Below, piece after piece: positions 22,601 through 36,121 of a DNA stretch of 57,080 bases; the first letter of the stretch is position 1; every line of letters begins with the position of its first letter. Position numbers and translations under genes: made by a program. The notes below the pieces were generated by a model. That model did not search any database. It had not been told where the DNA came from and saw nothing but the letters and a program-made list of their open reading frames with translations. Origin of the DNA: Emmonsiellopsis sp. PD_33 (Eukaryota > Ascomycota > Eurotiomycetes > Onygenales > Ajellomycetaceae); assembly GCA_032988165.1 (NCBI GenBank), contig JANTQF010000223.1, positions 1 through 57,080 on the forward strand, written 5' to 3'.

Positions 22601-24473
22601 TAGCTAGATCTTTCTTACAGTGTGATGGCTGTTCCACAGCCTTAGCAGGGCTAAATGCCTCTATAAGATTCTTGTATTTCTTTAGAATCTGCAGGGTAAT
22701 TTCCATCATTGCAAGATTAATCTCAAGTTTCATTATTATCACATAAATGGGCTTGCCTCCTTTGATAAGCTCCACAGCATCTACTGGTTCAACCATCACT
22801 AGAAGATCTATTAACTCTTTTTGAAAGTATAAACTCATTCTTTATAGGAAGATAATGAGGTTATATCTATAGATCTAATCTATATCTAAGTTCATCTCTT
22901 CATCAATATCTACAATAATGATTATCTCTATAAATCTCTCCTATTTTCCTGAGAGATCCTATAGTTCAAAACTAGCCTTTACAAGACTCAGTATATTAAT
23001 CTTGTTATTTTTATGAGCAGCTAAGAGTAGAGTGATATTCTGAGATTCCATCTTTCAGCCTATCTACTTTATAAGTATCAGGGAGACCACAGTGGTATAG
23101 GAGCTACTATTTAATATTACTTTCCAGATTGATGGTACTAGCATGTTCCTTCAGAACCTTTCTTTATAAGCATGTAATTATATGAAAGGAACTACAGACT
23201 CTAAATCTAGTTATAAGAAGTTCAGATAGAAGATATCTGAATCATCTTCCTCCCATAGGTCTATATTATTTTAGACCTTTTTGTTTGAGCACACTACATA
23301 AAGGTGCCCTGACCTATTATAATTATAGTATAGTCCTTTTTCCTTAACCTCTTTTTCAGCAGCAGTTTTTGTAGGAGTTCTGTCAGCTTGCCCTCCCTGA
23401 CTGATAGGGATACATAAGAAGCCTGCTGAGGCCTAATCACTCTGTAAATTATTACTTGAGTGGGTTCCTGATTTTCCTGTCCCATGAGATGATTCTGATC
23501 CTCACAAGTTATTATTTATTCTATTAATAGTTGATTCAGATCTATTAGTTCCACTATCATTAAATCTGTGTGGGGGGTTGCCATTCTATTTCCATAGGTT
23601 CAGAATGATAGCTCACAAGCAGTAAATCTATACTATTAATTCTTAAATGAGAAGAGGTTTTTCACTCTGTTTGATCAACTCATTTTATAATACTCTGTCT
23701 AGGCCTTTAATAAAGATTCTCATTTAAGTCTTACTCCAAAATTCTGTCTCATCATCACCTAATTTATATTATATAGTTATAAAGTGTTATATGTACTCAT
23801 TATCATCCTCTGCAAAGTTCTTCTTAATGTAGAGGAGAGCTATTCAGATTCTTTCATTTCAACTTGCAGGATCATCAAGCTTTATCTTGAGGTATAATTA
23901 TAAGATCATTCAGATTGATAGTTCAGTAAGTTCATAAATGTAGGCTTTCTAGTCCCTAACCTCTATAAAGTATAAATTAATTGTTATATAGATTAAGGTC
24001 TTATAGTTATTTATATCACATCATCTAACCTGCCCATTAATTCCTCCTGCAAATTCCTCAAAGGAGGTAAGAGAGATAGTTTGATATAGGAGGGATAGAT
24101 TTTATGACTTGTAGGAATTCTATTTCAGGATATGAGAGTTAGAGGAGGAGGCATTCAGAAAGAGAGATTATAAATACTTCTAGTTAGTTTACTAAAGAAG
24201 TATTATTACTTGTAAGAACCCTGCTACTTCAAGATCTCCTTGCAGTGCACAGTTCAGAGTATTGCCTGCTGTGAGGGGCTTAGGCCCAAGGGGGGGAGCT
24301 ACAGGGAAGGGATTTAAGTTGCCTTCAACTATGACTGAGAGAGGGGCTTGCATGAGAACTTGAGGGAATACCTGAGGATCAGCCTCAGAGATGGGGTCCC
24401 ATGCAGAGGTGTCACAGGGAGGGTTAATATTCATGTCATTTTTTGAGGGATTTTGAATGAACAAGTTCTCCAC
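19641..24473 (-). pseudogene. C1 gag-pol remnant
   Basis: Gag starts MENLFIQNPSKND at 24473. A zinc knuckle with mutated ligands lies near 23,330 (NYNRSGHL). The pre-RT segment is 22,838-22,569. RT lies around 22,334-21,933 with YLNN at the active site (about 22,111-22,125). Integrase lies at 20,567-20,337 (NMLIGLLESRN...ISNRG) and 20,195-19,938. A chromo-adjacent HNIFYISLLYEY ends at 19641. Segments open between stops are 60-130 codons. Confidence 0.85.
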
Positions 24474-24631
24474 TGAAGAAAGAGATTAAGGAGGAGTTTC
24501 CTCATGTTCTGAGTCCTCTATGAGGGGTGAAGGTAGAAGCAGAGGAGGTAGAGAAGAAGGAGGAGGAGTAATAAAGGTAGTTCTTCTATTTCATAATATA
24601 ATGGGCTGTTACTGACTGACTAAGCTTAAAT

Positions 24632-24901
24632 TATGAGAATAAGGCTTCACAAGAAGATTATTTAGTTATTTGCAGCTGAGCATGAGATGTCTACATCAGG
24701 AGATATCATGGGAACAAAAGATAGATGTATGAATGATAATAGTATTCAAACTGAGGATTTCATGGATGTAGGATCCTCATGATCTATATAACTATCTATG
24801 GTGTGTGCAGTGAGAGCTCACTTATGAGCCCTAGCTCTAAGGCTGATTCACAAGCCTTGATCTGAGGCCTAGGGGTAGGGAATCCATGTGAATTTCTTAC
24901 A
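24632..24901 (-). repeat. 5' LTR of C1
   Basis: 270 bp; starts TATGAGAAT (ancestral TGTGAGAAT). Confidence 0.9.
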
Positions 24902-25526
24902 AAATCTCATAGAAGTAAACTTACTAAAAGTATTAGAGATCTAAGGGATAAGTTAGTTGAATTTGCATAGATTCAAGCAAATAATTTAAATCTTATATTA
25001 CAGGTAATGAATCTCTTTTTTATAGAGGTACAGGATGTTCTTTCTGAGGAGTGGAAAGAGAAAGATGAGGATGGGAAGCTGAGAATTTCATTTGATTACT
25101 ATACTGACATTTTAGAGCTTTTTCATGGTAGCTGAGACTACTAAATGTATATATTTATATATGAGCATGTTAGAATGGAAGATAGAAGACACTAGCTACT
25201 CAGAAAGATAAATATATAGGGATAAAATAGTGTAAATAGAGACTGAGTGGGAGGTATTAAATGTAGAGAGATAGAGAAATTCTGGGAGACCTTAAGAAAT
25301 TAAATTGATTTAACTGTTTAACTATGCATGCCCTAAGCTCTAAGTTAGTTATATAGATGTAGACTCATAGAGACTAACAGTTACATTATTTATTAAATTT
25401 TTAAGATGTTTTCATGCATTTTTACTCTTCATTCTTATAAAAATAATAATCTATTCATATATTTTTAGTATATCTTACATTTTAATAATATATTAGCTAA
25501 TTATTTGACTTATCTACCTAACTACC
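24902..25526. repeat. RIP-mutated DNA between C1 and E, with a short coding-like stretch
   Basis: CpG-free. At about 24,990-25,140 one plus-strand frame gives protein-like sequence (SEEWKEKDEDGKLRISFDYY). I cannot assign it. It may be part of the older sequence that C1 and E entered. Confidence 0.35.
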
Positions 25527-25895
25527 TGTCATGATGACATGCTGAGTCTGAAAGCCTACTATACTGTGTTAATAATTAGGTTGATTTGATTATTCTTCAA
25601 CCTTATAGCAGGCTACATCAGGCTGGCATATGCATATCATCAATGTCAGAGTGGTATAGTCATATTACCACCTAGGCCTATATATAGAATAGGCTAACCC
25701 CTAGTATTCTGAGAATTAGTAATTCATTTCTTAATTAATCTTTTCTATTAGTATTACTTCATTCTATTTCTATGTGCTATTAATTAGTTTATCTTTATAC
25801 TCTGATCTATTCTTACTCCTCAAGGTCAAAGTGGAACCATCTCTACTACACTTATTATATGAAGTGATAATAAGTTTTCACTATCTAGCCTTATA
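25527..25895 (+). repeat. 5' LTR of E
   Basis: 369 bp; the 3' partner is 10 bp longer. Confidence 0.88.
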
Positions 25896-25959
25896 AGTTT
25901 GAATTACTCCTCTAATTATTATAGAGGCAAGCTATTAGTAGCATGTTAACATCAAAGCT

Positions 25960-28900
25960 AGTTACAATAATTTATAACTCTAACTGTGATATCTCTACTC
26001 CTTCTGACTCTGAGACATCTGAACTGAATAACCCATCAAGTCATACTATTTTTACTCACAATAAACCTATGAAGACCTTATGAGAAGAGATCACCCTTTC
26101 TAAATATTATAATATTAAAATGGGTGATTTAATACTTTATTATAGAAAATCTATCAATGAGTACTATATATTTATCCATTTTCTTGAATATAAATATAAG
26201 TTAGCTTCTGAAAAATTCTCTTGCAATCATGCCTATATCCTGTATGCTATAATATGACTATGAGGAATAGTTGAGATAATTTGAAGTATTAAGAAGTTAG
26301 AATTACATCATGAAGAGACAATATTTAACTGAAATGAATTCAAAGAGTTCCTCATGAATCAACTTGAGGATCATTGTAATTGCAGCTATCTTGCTGCTTC
26401 TTAATTTCATAATCTAATTTAATAAGAGAATCAATCAGTTCATACTTTTAAAGCTTCTTTTAATGAATATTAGAATGAGCTTGAACATCACCTTCATATC
26501 TTATAAATGCAGCTTTTTTATGCTAAGCTATATCCCTCAATTTAAAATACTATTAATAATTATCAGACTATTCCAATGAATTAAATAGAGCTAGTTAATC
26601 TAGCATCTTATCTTCAATCTTAATTGAAGAAATCTTGATAACCTTCTCAGCAAAATCAATCTGCTAATATGAGTGCTGATTTTCACAATATCAGATGTCC
26701 TATAGTTACCAGTATGAACAAGAAGGGTATAAAATATAGATAAGATAAATTTATTTCAAAGCTATCTTTCAAGCCTACTAATAATATTTCTTCAAAAGAG
26801 TGGAAGAACAGAGAGGATAAGAATCTCTATTTTAATTATAGTAAATCTAGTTATTATGTAAAGAATTACTGGTCTGATAAAGGAAAGAAAAAGAATAGTA
26901 AGGATGTTCCAAAAATCTCTATAATCTGAATGAAAGATGCTTTCAATTAGTAATAACTATACTTGAACCTTTATCTTCATTTTATCATGCTTATTAATAC
27001 TCCCTCTGGTGTAGTTATGACTTGTTGCCTATTTAATCCTAGGTTGCAGGTAAATTGCATAGCTGCAAAGTATCTTACTAAGTATGAATGAGAAGTTTCA
27101 GAAATTTCAGGTATAACTTGATTTTCTATGGGTGAATTTTGTTTCCAATTTGGTTTAAAGATGATTTTGATAAAAGCTACTGATTCAAAAGGCTATTTAA
27201 ATGAAGAAGATTTACCTTGTCAAGTTATAAAAATATTAAATGAGAATATTATTCTAAGAATGTCATGAATGTTAATGAACAACCTACTGGTTGATTGGGT
27301 TACTTAAACATGATGTTATTACCTCACTGATAATCAAATAACTATTGAAAGTTCCAAGAAGTTTGTAAAAATGATTTAGGATGTACCCTGTATTTATTGT
27401 ATTACTAGTAATGAAATTGATATAGGTCCTTCAGGTTGAGCCTTAGTTATACTATGTATAGAAGTATTGGAGTCCTTATTAGATCTATATATATAAAATG
27501 TATTTAAAAAGTTTTCTGCTGTCTTTTCAGAAAAAGGTGCATCAAAATTGGCTGATGTGAAAAAAGTAGCACATGAAATTAATTTAATTAATGATGCTTT
27601 ACTACCCTACAGCTCTTTATATAATTTATCTGTGAAAGAACTAGATACATTATGAAAATTCTTAAAAGAGATGTAGTCTTAAAATTGGATTTGACCTTTA
27701 TGAAGCTCAGCTGGAGCTCTAATACTATTTGTACCTAAAAAGGATGGTAGTCTTTAACTTTATATAGACTACTGGGGTTTGAATAGAGTAATTATTAAGG
27801 ACCATACTCTACTATCACTTATTAAAGAGATGATGGACTAGCTGAGCAAGATGAAATACTTTTCTAAGCTAGATCTTAGAAATGTATATTATTATATTTA
27901 CATCAAGAAAGATGATGAATGGAAAACAGCTTTCTAAATGAAATATAAGTATTTTGAATTTTATGTAATGCCTATAGGACTATACAATGTGCCAGCTATA
28001 TTTCAGTTCTATGTTAATTAAGTGCTTTATGAACTTATTGATGTCTGCTGTGTAGTCTACCTCAATAATATTCTAATCTTTTTTAAAAATGAGAAAGACT
28101 ATGAAAAGTATATATATTAAGTGCTGGAAAGACTCTAGTAATATAATCTTTATATAAAGAAATTAAAATGTGCTTTTTTTGTAAAGGAACTAGAGTTTCT
28201 AGACTTTATGATTGAGATTAATGAAATTTGAATGGATTAAAACCATATAGTCACTATTCTTAAATGGCCTGAGCCTCAAATATTTCAAGAAGTCCAAGTT
28301 TTCTTAGGATTCATAAATTTCTATCAATAATTTATATACACTTATTTGAGAATAACTGCTCTCATAACAGACTTGCTAAAAGGCAGTACTAAGAGAAAGA
28401 AACCTGAACTGTTCACATTTACTGAACAAGTTTGAATAGTGTTTCAAGAAGTTAAGCAAGCTTTCACAGATGCTATGTTACTTAATCACTTTAACCCTAA
28501 AAAGTCTATACAAATAGAGATAGATGCTTTGGGATTCAGAATTACTAAGATCCTCTCTCAATTATCTAAGGATGTGCAACTGGAACCTACTGATAATATA
28601 TAAGATTCTAAGAGAAGTTAGTGGGAAGGTACCTATCCACTTATAACATATAAGTAAGATTAATTATTAGTTATCTTCTATTCAAAGAAGTTAAATTCAA
28701 TACAATATTAATATGATATACATGATTAAGAATTATTAGTAATTATTGAATCATTTTAAGTGTGGAGATACTATATGTAAGGTACTAAATTTCCTATTTA
28801 GATGCTAATAGATCATGCTAATCTATATTACTTCTTCACTACTAAGAAGTTATCTAATAGATAAGTATGTTAGATAGAAGAGCTATTAGAATATAATTTT

Positions 28901-29002
28901 TATATTCATTATTATTTAAATTAGCTTAACCCTGTCAATGCACCATCAAGATGATCAGACTATGAAATAGTCCTTTAAGAGGAAAATGTTGATAGAGTGC
29001 TT
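25960..29002 (+). pseudogene. E gag-pol remnant, 5' part (gag to RNase H)
   Basis: Gag spans about 25,960-26,900, with a decayed zinc knuckle near 26,830. RT lies around 27,700-28,300: LFVPKKDGS, ...DLRNVYYY, ...DDEWKTAF, and YLNN at 28,058-28,069 where the catalytic YLDD should be. The RNase H-like part is interrupted at 29,002 by D1. Numerous TAA/TAG/TGA of RIP type. Confidence 0.82.
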
Positions 29003-29321
29003 TGTAATGCACAAAGGAAACTGTGTATTACATATAGATCAACTGTGTCTTTAGACCTTGAATCTCAGACCTTGGGCTCAGCAGTGTGCCTGATAGTGTG
29101 CCTGGCAATGCACACATGATGCACACTTAGTAGCTAGCTATTGATATATATACTGTGTAGATTTCTTATGAAAAGAATCAGCAAATAGTTCTATTACTAT
29201 ATAACCCCTACATTTAAAATATACATACATTTTTATCTGTCTATTTCTGTCACACTATTCAACAACTCATGATCCACCTTTTTAAATCAAAAAGTCTTTA
29301 TATTTGATGCCAGACATTATA
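29003..29321 (+). repeat. 5' LTR of D1
   Basis: 319 bp, ends GACATTATA. Confidence 0.9.
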
Positions 29322-29379
29322 ATTCTATTTACTCACCCCTGAGTGAATGATCCATCAGAAATAGATGAACAATAATAAA

Positions 29380-32300
29380 ATGACTTATAAAAAGACTGTG
29401 AACAATTATGGGGAAATCCCTCAAGTGCACACTGATTCCTCTGTGCAGTAAGAAATCAGTAATGATGAACTATAACTTAAATCTCTATAGGATCCTCTGC
29501 AGGAATCTAACTGCAAATCAACTGTAGGCAATAAAAAATTAGATGATAAAGACCTATACCTACCTACTGTGCAGCTATGCATAATTGAAGAATACATTAA
29601 AGAGCTATAGATGCAATGAAAAATCTAAAAGGTAGAGTGCATGATGAAGGTATTAGAGAACTAGCTAGTACAAAATGAATTAATAGATTAAGAGATAGCT
29701 ATATTAATTGTGTAGGAGAAGATCATAGCTTAAAATCAAATCTTGAAAAGATCTTACATAGAAATAACCTAGCTACCCTACTGAACTACCTATCTAAAGG
29801 TTGATACATCCTTTAAATACCAAGGAAAAAGCATGTTAGAGCTTGAGGATTTCATCATCTAAATCAAAATGAAATTTAAATGTAATGAAGACTACTATAC
29901 TATTAAAAAACACTACATCTAGAATGCTATGTAAAAGCTTGCCATGAAACCTCTCTACTGATAGGATGCTTTCCACAAGAATTATAAAGTAAACTCAGAG
30001 AATTTATTACTCATCTGGAAAGATCTCTGTATGTAGTTATAACTACATCTCATAAATTCAGATGTGCTTTAATGGCAATTAATCAAGAGATACATAAATA
30101 TATAATAATGAAACAATCAATCTGTCTGAGATTTCATTAAGTATCTTCTCAACCTGGAAAAACATCTGCCCTATAAGATCCAGAAGGAATAGTGCAGTTC
30201 TGACCTGATGAACTACTGCTGAGAGGAAATCCAGATTTATATGCATCTAATGAAGAGAAACCCCAAGGATTATAAAGAAATACTGATATTTTTATGCAAA
30301 ATAAAGTAGTAATATAAGAATTAAAAACTATTCTCATTTAAGTAGGAAACCACTGTAAATCTACCATGCAAGAAGAAGTCTTTTGATTTCTGAATAAAAA
30401 TAGAGTTTAAAAGAGAAAAATCTCTAAACTGTGCACTTGAAGGCTGATCCTTACAACTTAAGTTCATCTTTTACTCTAAGTACTCTCACTGTAATAAATT
30501 AGGCTATATTTCTGATAATTACTGGGAACTTCATCCCAAAAAGCACATGAAGAAGTGTGAGTTAAAAAGCTAGATCTCCCAGTGCTAAGTACTGCTGTAA
30601 CACTGGGAGTAAATGAGATGGAATGAAGATGCAGTAAAGAAGTAATAATAATTAAAATATAACTAGAAACCTCTCAAGAGTTAGTTATTATCTGGAGTCC
30701 TGGACACTTATTAACTCAGGTGTAGAAGCAAATTTTATCAGCCAGAAATAAGTAAAAATACATCTTAAAAAAGATAGTAAAGATCCATGCTGGATCAGCA
30801 CAATTAATAAACACTAGGTTATAGCCTACAACTAACATGAGATATATGTATGTGTAATTGATGATGAGAGACTCTCTTATAATCAGAGCTTTTACTTTGA
30901 AGTAATGAATATAAAAGGCTATAATGTCATCTTGAGATTCCTCTAGCTCAAGGCTGTGAATTCTGACATCTGATGGTCAAAATTGCACTGAACATACTAT
31001 ACATCATATATTAATAACATTGAGATTATCACTATGAAATAAGTAGATGTAGTAGTCAGAATTAAATGTATAGCTTATATTATTCACCTGTGTCAACTGA
31101 AAGAAGATGAACTGATTACTCTATTTAGCATAGTTCTAGATGGAAAGCTAGTAATATCAGAAGTCTACTATGAATATAAAGATGTTTTCTCAGAAGCTGT
31201 AGTAGAATTACTCCTGAAATATATATAATATAATCATTCAATTAATTTGATATCTGAAAAAAAATCCTTCTACTAACTGATCTATAATCTCTCCATTAAA
31301 GAACTAGAGGTGCTGCATGAATATCTAAAATCTAATCTAGAAAAAGAATGAATATACCTATTGAAAAGCCCTGTAGATATACTGATATTTTTTATCCTGA
31401 AAAAAGATAGAATCATACATCTTTATGTAGACTACTACAGACTTAATACTATTAGTATAAAGAACTGATATTTTCTCCCCTTAATTAGTAAAATGATTGA
31501 CAGGCTGGCTAGTGTAAAGATCTACTTACAATTAGATCTCTATAATATATATCACTAACTATATATATATAAAGATAATAAGTGAAAAACAGCTTTCTGA
31601 ATGCATTATGACCATTTTGAATATCAAGTGATCCTTTTTGAACTCATAAATGCACTGATGACATTCCAATTTTATATCAATAAGACTCTGAGTAATCTTC
31701 TAGATATCTACTGTATTGTCTATCTAAATAACATTATCATTTACTTGAATTTAAAGGAAGAGCACTGCAAGCATGTGCATATAATACTAGAATATCTATA
31801 CACCTATAAATTGTATGTGAAGCTCAGTAAATATATATTCCATATGAATTACATTAATTTCCTCAGCTTTGTGATCAGCATGAATGGCATTAAGATGGAA
31901 TAAAGCCAGATTGATACTATCCTCTTCTAGCTGGAACCCAAGTGTGTCTATAACATCTAAATATTTCTAGGGTTTGTGAATTTTTACCACTATTTTATAG
32001 ATAGATTTGCAGTGAAAGCACAGCCCTTATCTATACTCATAAAGGGTATAACATGGAAAGGCTAGAACTGAAAGATAATCCTTCTTAATGCTGATATGCA
32101 GAAAGCTTTTCAAGAGCTGAAAAGTATATTTATAAAGGCTCTGATTCTTATGCACTTTAATCTGGATTGAAAACTCTAGGTAGAGCCAGATGCATTAGGT
32201 TTTACACTGAATGTAATCCTCTTACAGTTAGATCTAAATGATGGATAATAGTATCTAGTTGCATACTATTTATAAGGTTTATTGCCAGCAAAACACAACT

Positions 32301-34375
32301 ATAATATGTATGACTAAAAATTTCTTACTATTCTTATAGCATTCAAGTAATGATACTACTATCTGCATGATGTATGTTTTTCTGTGATGATTTTATCTAA
32401 TCATACTAATCTATAATATTTTATGATGATAATGGAATTAGTTGGACATCAGATATGATGAATGAAAATATTCTCCACATTTAACTTTACTATTAAGTAC
32501 TGTTCAGAGATGAAGAATTCTATAGATGTGCCTAGTTATTACTCTGACTATAAAGAGAATGCTTCAAAATGAATACTATTACTAATAATTTAAGAAAAGC
32601 TTCTTTAAGGAATATTTTAAATACTAAATATAGATGTGCAGATACAGCTGGAAGACCTTAGTCAGCAAATAATCAATATGATAGTGCATTTAAAACTATC
32701 AAATGATAAGGAAAATGCAATTTGTATTAATATACTTACTTTTTATGCATATTGAAATGCATGTGCAGATGAGAGATGCATTGCTGGTGATATAAAAAGG
32801 CTAGCTCATCTAGTGTCACAAATATTAATTAATATAGTTATAGAATCTGATACAGCCTATAAATTCTCTCTTACTGAACTCATTATGGAATTTCTGTGCT
32901 GCATGCAAGCTCAGAATGCTAAGCATACTAAGGTGCATAGAAGAATGAAAGTAGGTAAAATGAATAAAGCTAAGTACTTAAACTGAATGACTGACTGAGA
33001 TGATCTACTTTATTATAAGAGTTATATTTCTATCCCTATAGATTAAGTGATAAGAGATGAGATCATAAAATTGAATTATAATGATCCTTAAGAGGGACAT
33101 TTTGATGTTAAGTGCACTTTTGAGTGTGTCTGAAGGAAATACTTTTGATGTGGTATAATAATAGATGTTTGAGAATATGTGTGCATCTATGATATCTGCC
33201 AACAAGTTAAAATACACTATCATAAGAAATATAGCCAATTAGAACTACTTTCTATTCTCACCTCTTCTTTTGAAATGATGATAATGGATTTCATCATCAA
33301 ACTCCTACCATTCAAATGGAATAATAAGATTTATAATTTAATTATAATATTTATAGATAAATTAATCAAGTATGTAGTTTACAAATCAGTTAATAAAGAT
33401 ATAAGTGCACCAGAGCTTGCAAATCTGATATTTAATATCTTTACTGAATTTTTTAGTTACCTGCATCATTGAGTAACAGACTGTGCTAAGATATTCAGCT
33501 CCAGTAAATACTAGTTAATATTCTACTACCTCCTGAAAGTGTGCTGATGATTAATGACTGTGTTTCACTCTCAAATGGACAGTTAAACTGAAAGGTAGAA
33601 TTAGATGCTTGAGTACTACCTGTATGTCTACTGTAACTTCTATCAGGATGACTAAGTCAGATAGTTGCTGTTAATGCAATTCTCCTACAACATCTCTATG
33701 CATAGTATTCTCAAGATATCCCCTGTGGAAGCACTAATAGGTTTTTAACCTGAACTATGTCTTGATGTTGAATCAGACACCAATATGAAGGAGGAAGAAG
33801 TGTAGAAGATAATAGAACATGTATGTTATATAAGAGAAATATAAAATGATCTATAAGAATCTCTTCTGAAGACTTAGAAAATACAGAAGAAATATTATAA
33901 TTAGTATCATAAGAAGAAGTATTTTGTAGTTAAGAACTAAATTATACTATGCTTAAAAAACATCAGCACATTATACTTAAGTCTGAAGTTAAATTATTGT
34001 TAACTCAGCTCTTTCAAAATTATTAACAAGTGGGGAAAATAGATGTACAAACTGAAACTTATACTATAATATAAAGATATACATCCTGTTTTTCATGTCT
34101 CATTACTTGAACTGTACCATGTGTGGCACAGTAAAATCCTGAAGGCTGAATCAATAATGATAGATAAAGTTAAGAAGTTTAAGATTAAAGAGATTCTAGA
34201 GAAGTATGACTATTTTAATGGCTAGTAGTATTTTATGTGCTGGAAAAATATGATAGAGGCAGAGAATTTCTAAGAGAATGTGAAAAATCTTGAGAATGTG
34301 TAGGATCTGATTGATGAGTTCAATATGCAGTTTGATTATAAGATGATAAAGCTGAAGTGCTGTCAACTCAAGTAA
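29380..34375 (+). pseudogene. D1 gag-pol remnant
   Basis: Gag runs from about 29,380 (MTYKKTVNNY) and ends with a decayed CCHC knuckle near 30,470-30,530 (SHCNKLGYISDNYW). RT is at about 31,280-31,905 with YLNN at 31,721-31,732. Integrase lies around 33,180-33,480 with MIMDFIIKLLP. The chromodomain lies near 34,160-34,330 (KIKEILEKYDYFN), and the stop is about 34,375. The antisense ORF3 ends only about 70 bp further on. Confidence 0.85.
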
Positions 34376-34442
34376 TAACTAGCCTATATATAGAAAGAGG
34401 AGAAGAGGAAGGATAAGTTCTTAAAAATCAAATTTTATTATT

Positions 34443-35725
34443 TCATACTAATATTAAAAGCTCTGAGGGGTGTAGCAGGTAAAAAACAAACTGAAAAATA
34501 CTAGAGAAAAACTGGAGTATATATTATATCTAACCCAGAGGAGCAGGCTATTTTCATTAAAGTCAGAATTAATCAAGTACATCAAAATGAAATAATTACA
34601 CTTACATAAAGAATTAAGATGATATTAAATAACCCCTCTACCTTCTTCAACACTTTCTTATATTAAATAGCTGCTTGACCCTATTGCTGCTAAATTCTGA
34701 GAAGTAGCTGCATTATACTAGCATACTTGAGTTTGTCTGATAGGTTCTTAAAGTAATTTAATTGCTTAGCTATATTAATTAACTCTGTGATGTCTGCATA
34801 CATATTAATGAGAACCTACAGTGCAGTTAGTAATTAGTTTTTTCTTTTCAAATTAACTGCAGGAAAACTCACTGTCTCACAGCAATGATGATACTATGCA
34901 CATTAAGAATAATAAGTCACATGTGAATCCTTAGAAGAATAATAAAATGCCTTTATATTAGCCTTAATGATTAGATGATGAACATACTTTCTGCATCATT
35001 TCAGTAAGTATAGACTCTTAATGAATCTCTCTCAGTGCTTATCTTTCTTCTCATTATCATTATTATTATTATTATCCTTATTCTTGTCCTTCTTGTCCTC
35101 ATTCTCATCCTTATTGTTGTTATTATCCTCCAGGGCCTGCATGGCAAGCTGTGTAAAATCTCCCACTGTGAAGGGCTACACCCTTATACCCTATATCTAT
35201 AGCTTGCCTGAACTTTGCCTGATCTCTAACTGCCCAATTGGATGCCTCTGACTGAGCCTTTGTATGAATGTTTATCCACTCCAACCTCATGTAATTCCCT
35301 TCTGTTTATATTGCATGATCTTGTGATTCCTTTTCCTTTTTCCTTTCTTTCTCTAGTGATTACAATCTTGATTCTAGTGTATAACTCATATGATTTGCTT
35401 ATCAGAGCGCGCCCATTACACCAGCTAACTGAGTGGCAGATATCAGGGCAGTAGGAGCAGAAGTAAGATAGATTAGAATGATTAGAAGTGTAGAGGCAGA
35501 TGAATGACTGAGCATGCAAAGAGAAATAGTAGTAGTAGAAGATAGTATAGAGACACATACAGAAGAGAGGTTACAGGAGAAGATAAAAAAGGAATCTCTA
35601 TAATAAGAGAGTATGGCCAGGAAGGAGTATAATAGAGTTTAAGGACTCTAGGGCAGAGAAATATCATGCAAGGAGATAGTCAGCCCTGCAAGAAAGTTGA
35701 GAGAGAAGAGAGAGTCTGATGACAC
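34443..35725 (-). pseudogene. D1 antisense ORF3, interrupted by a solo A-family LTR
   Basis: Mirror of the D2 ORF3 (49934-50967, plus). It has the same three-exon layout: an intron with TACTAAC before CACTGTAG (about 34,805-34,850) and a second GTAAGTG...AAAATAG intron. It shares the Asn/Asp/Glu/Lys-rich stretch (near 35,040-35,130). The insertion 35167-35420 splits exon 1. The start is uncertain; the two copies differ near the ATG. Confidence 0.55.
35167..35420 (+). mobile_element. Solo LTR of family A, inserted in D1 ORF3
   Basis: 254 bp, TGTGAAGGGC...CCCATTACA, in the opposite orientation to the A1 LTRs on this strand. Comparison with D2 shows the D sequence resuming on both sides. The target duplication is unclear (CCCAC against CCAGC). 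It retains GCGCGC at about 35,406-35,411, the only CpG I see in the interior of the AT block. Confidence 0.85.
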
Positions 35726-36121
35726 ATACTCTCTATGCACACATAATAATGTGAGAGTTTAGAGGGCCATTTTGAATTGATATTTTTTGTTTTAAACTAT
35801 CAAAGTACATCTATTAGCAATTTCTATGATATGATATCTTAATGACATAAAAGAAGCAAAGAAAAGTAATATATTATACTCAGGTAATATCATATAGTTA
35901 TGATATATAAAAAGTAAAATAATCATCTAACTGTGTGAATGTGCATTCAGACTGAGTAATTCAAAAATGAAGTACAACTAATGTGCAAGTATTCATAAAC
36001 TAGTAAAAGACATTATAGATGCTCAGACAAGAAGATATTATACTAAAGTAGATAATAAGTAGAATGATGGATTAAATTATAATATTAATATTTAATGGAG
36101 AAAATGAAAGAATGTAGTAAA

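Larger units (their letters stand above)
17507..24901 (-). mobile_element. Gypsy LTR retrotransposon C1 with antisense third ORF, RIP-inactivated
   Basis: The LTRs are 17507-17776 and 24632-24901 (270 bp each, TGTGAGAATAAGG...TTCTTACA). Target duplication is AGATC against AAATC (G-to-A). The order on the element strand is LTR, gag, pol, a tail-to-tail antisense ORF, a non-coding leader of about 740 bp, a purine tract (GAGAGAGAGGGATA), LTR. Length is 7.4 kb; C2 at 36772 has the same layout. Confidence 0.93.

Noticed and set aside
35021..35251. Ser/Leu-rich 76-codon ORF
   Set aside because: Complement of the Asn/Asp/Glu-rich part of D1 ORF3 running into the solo LTR.
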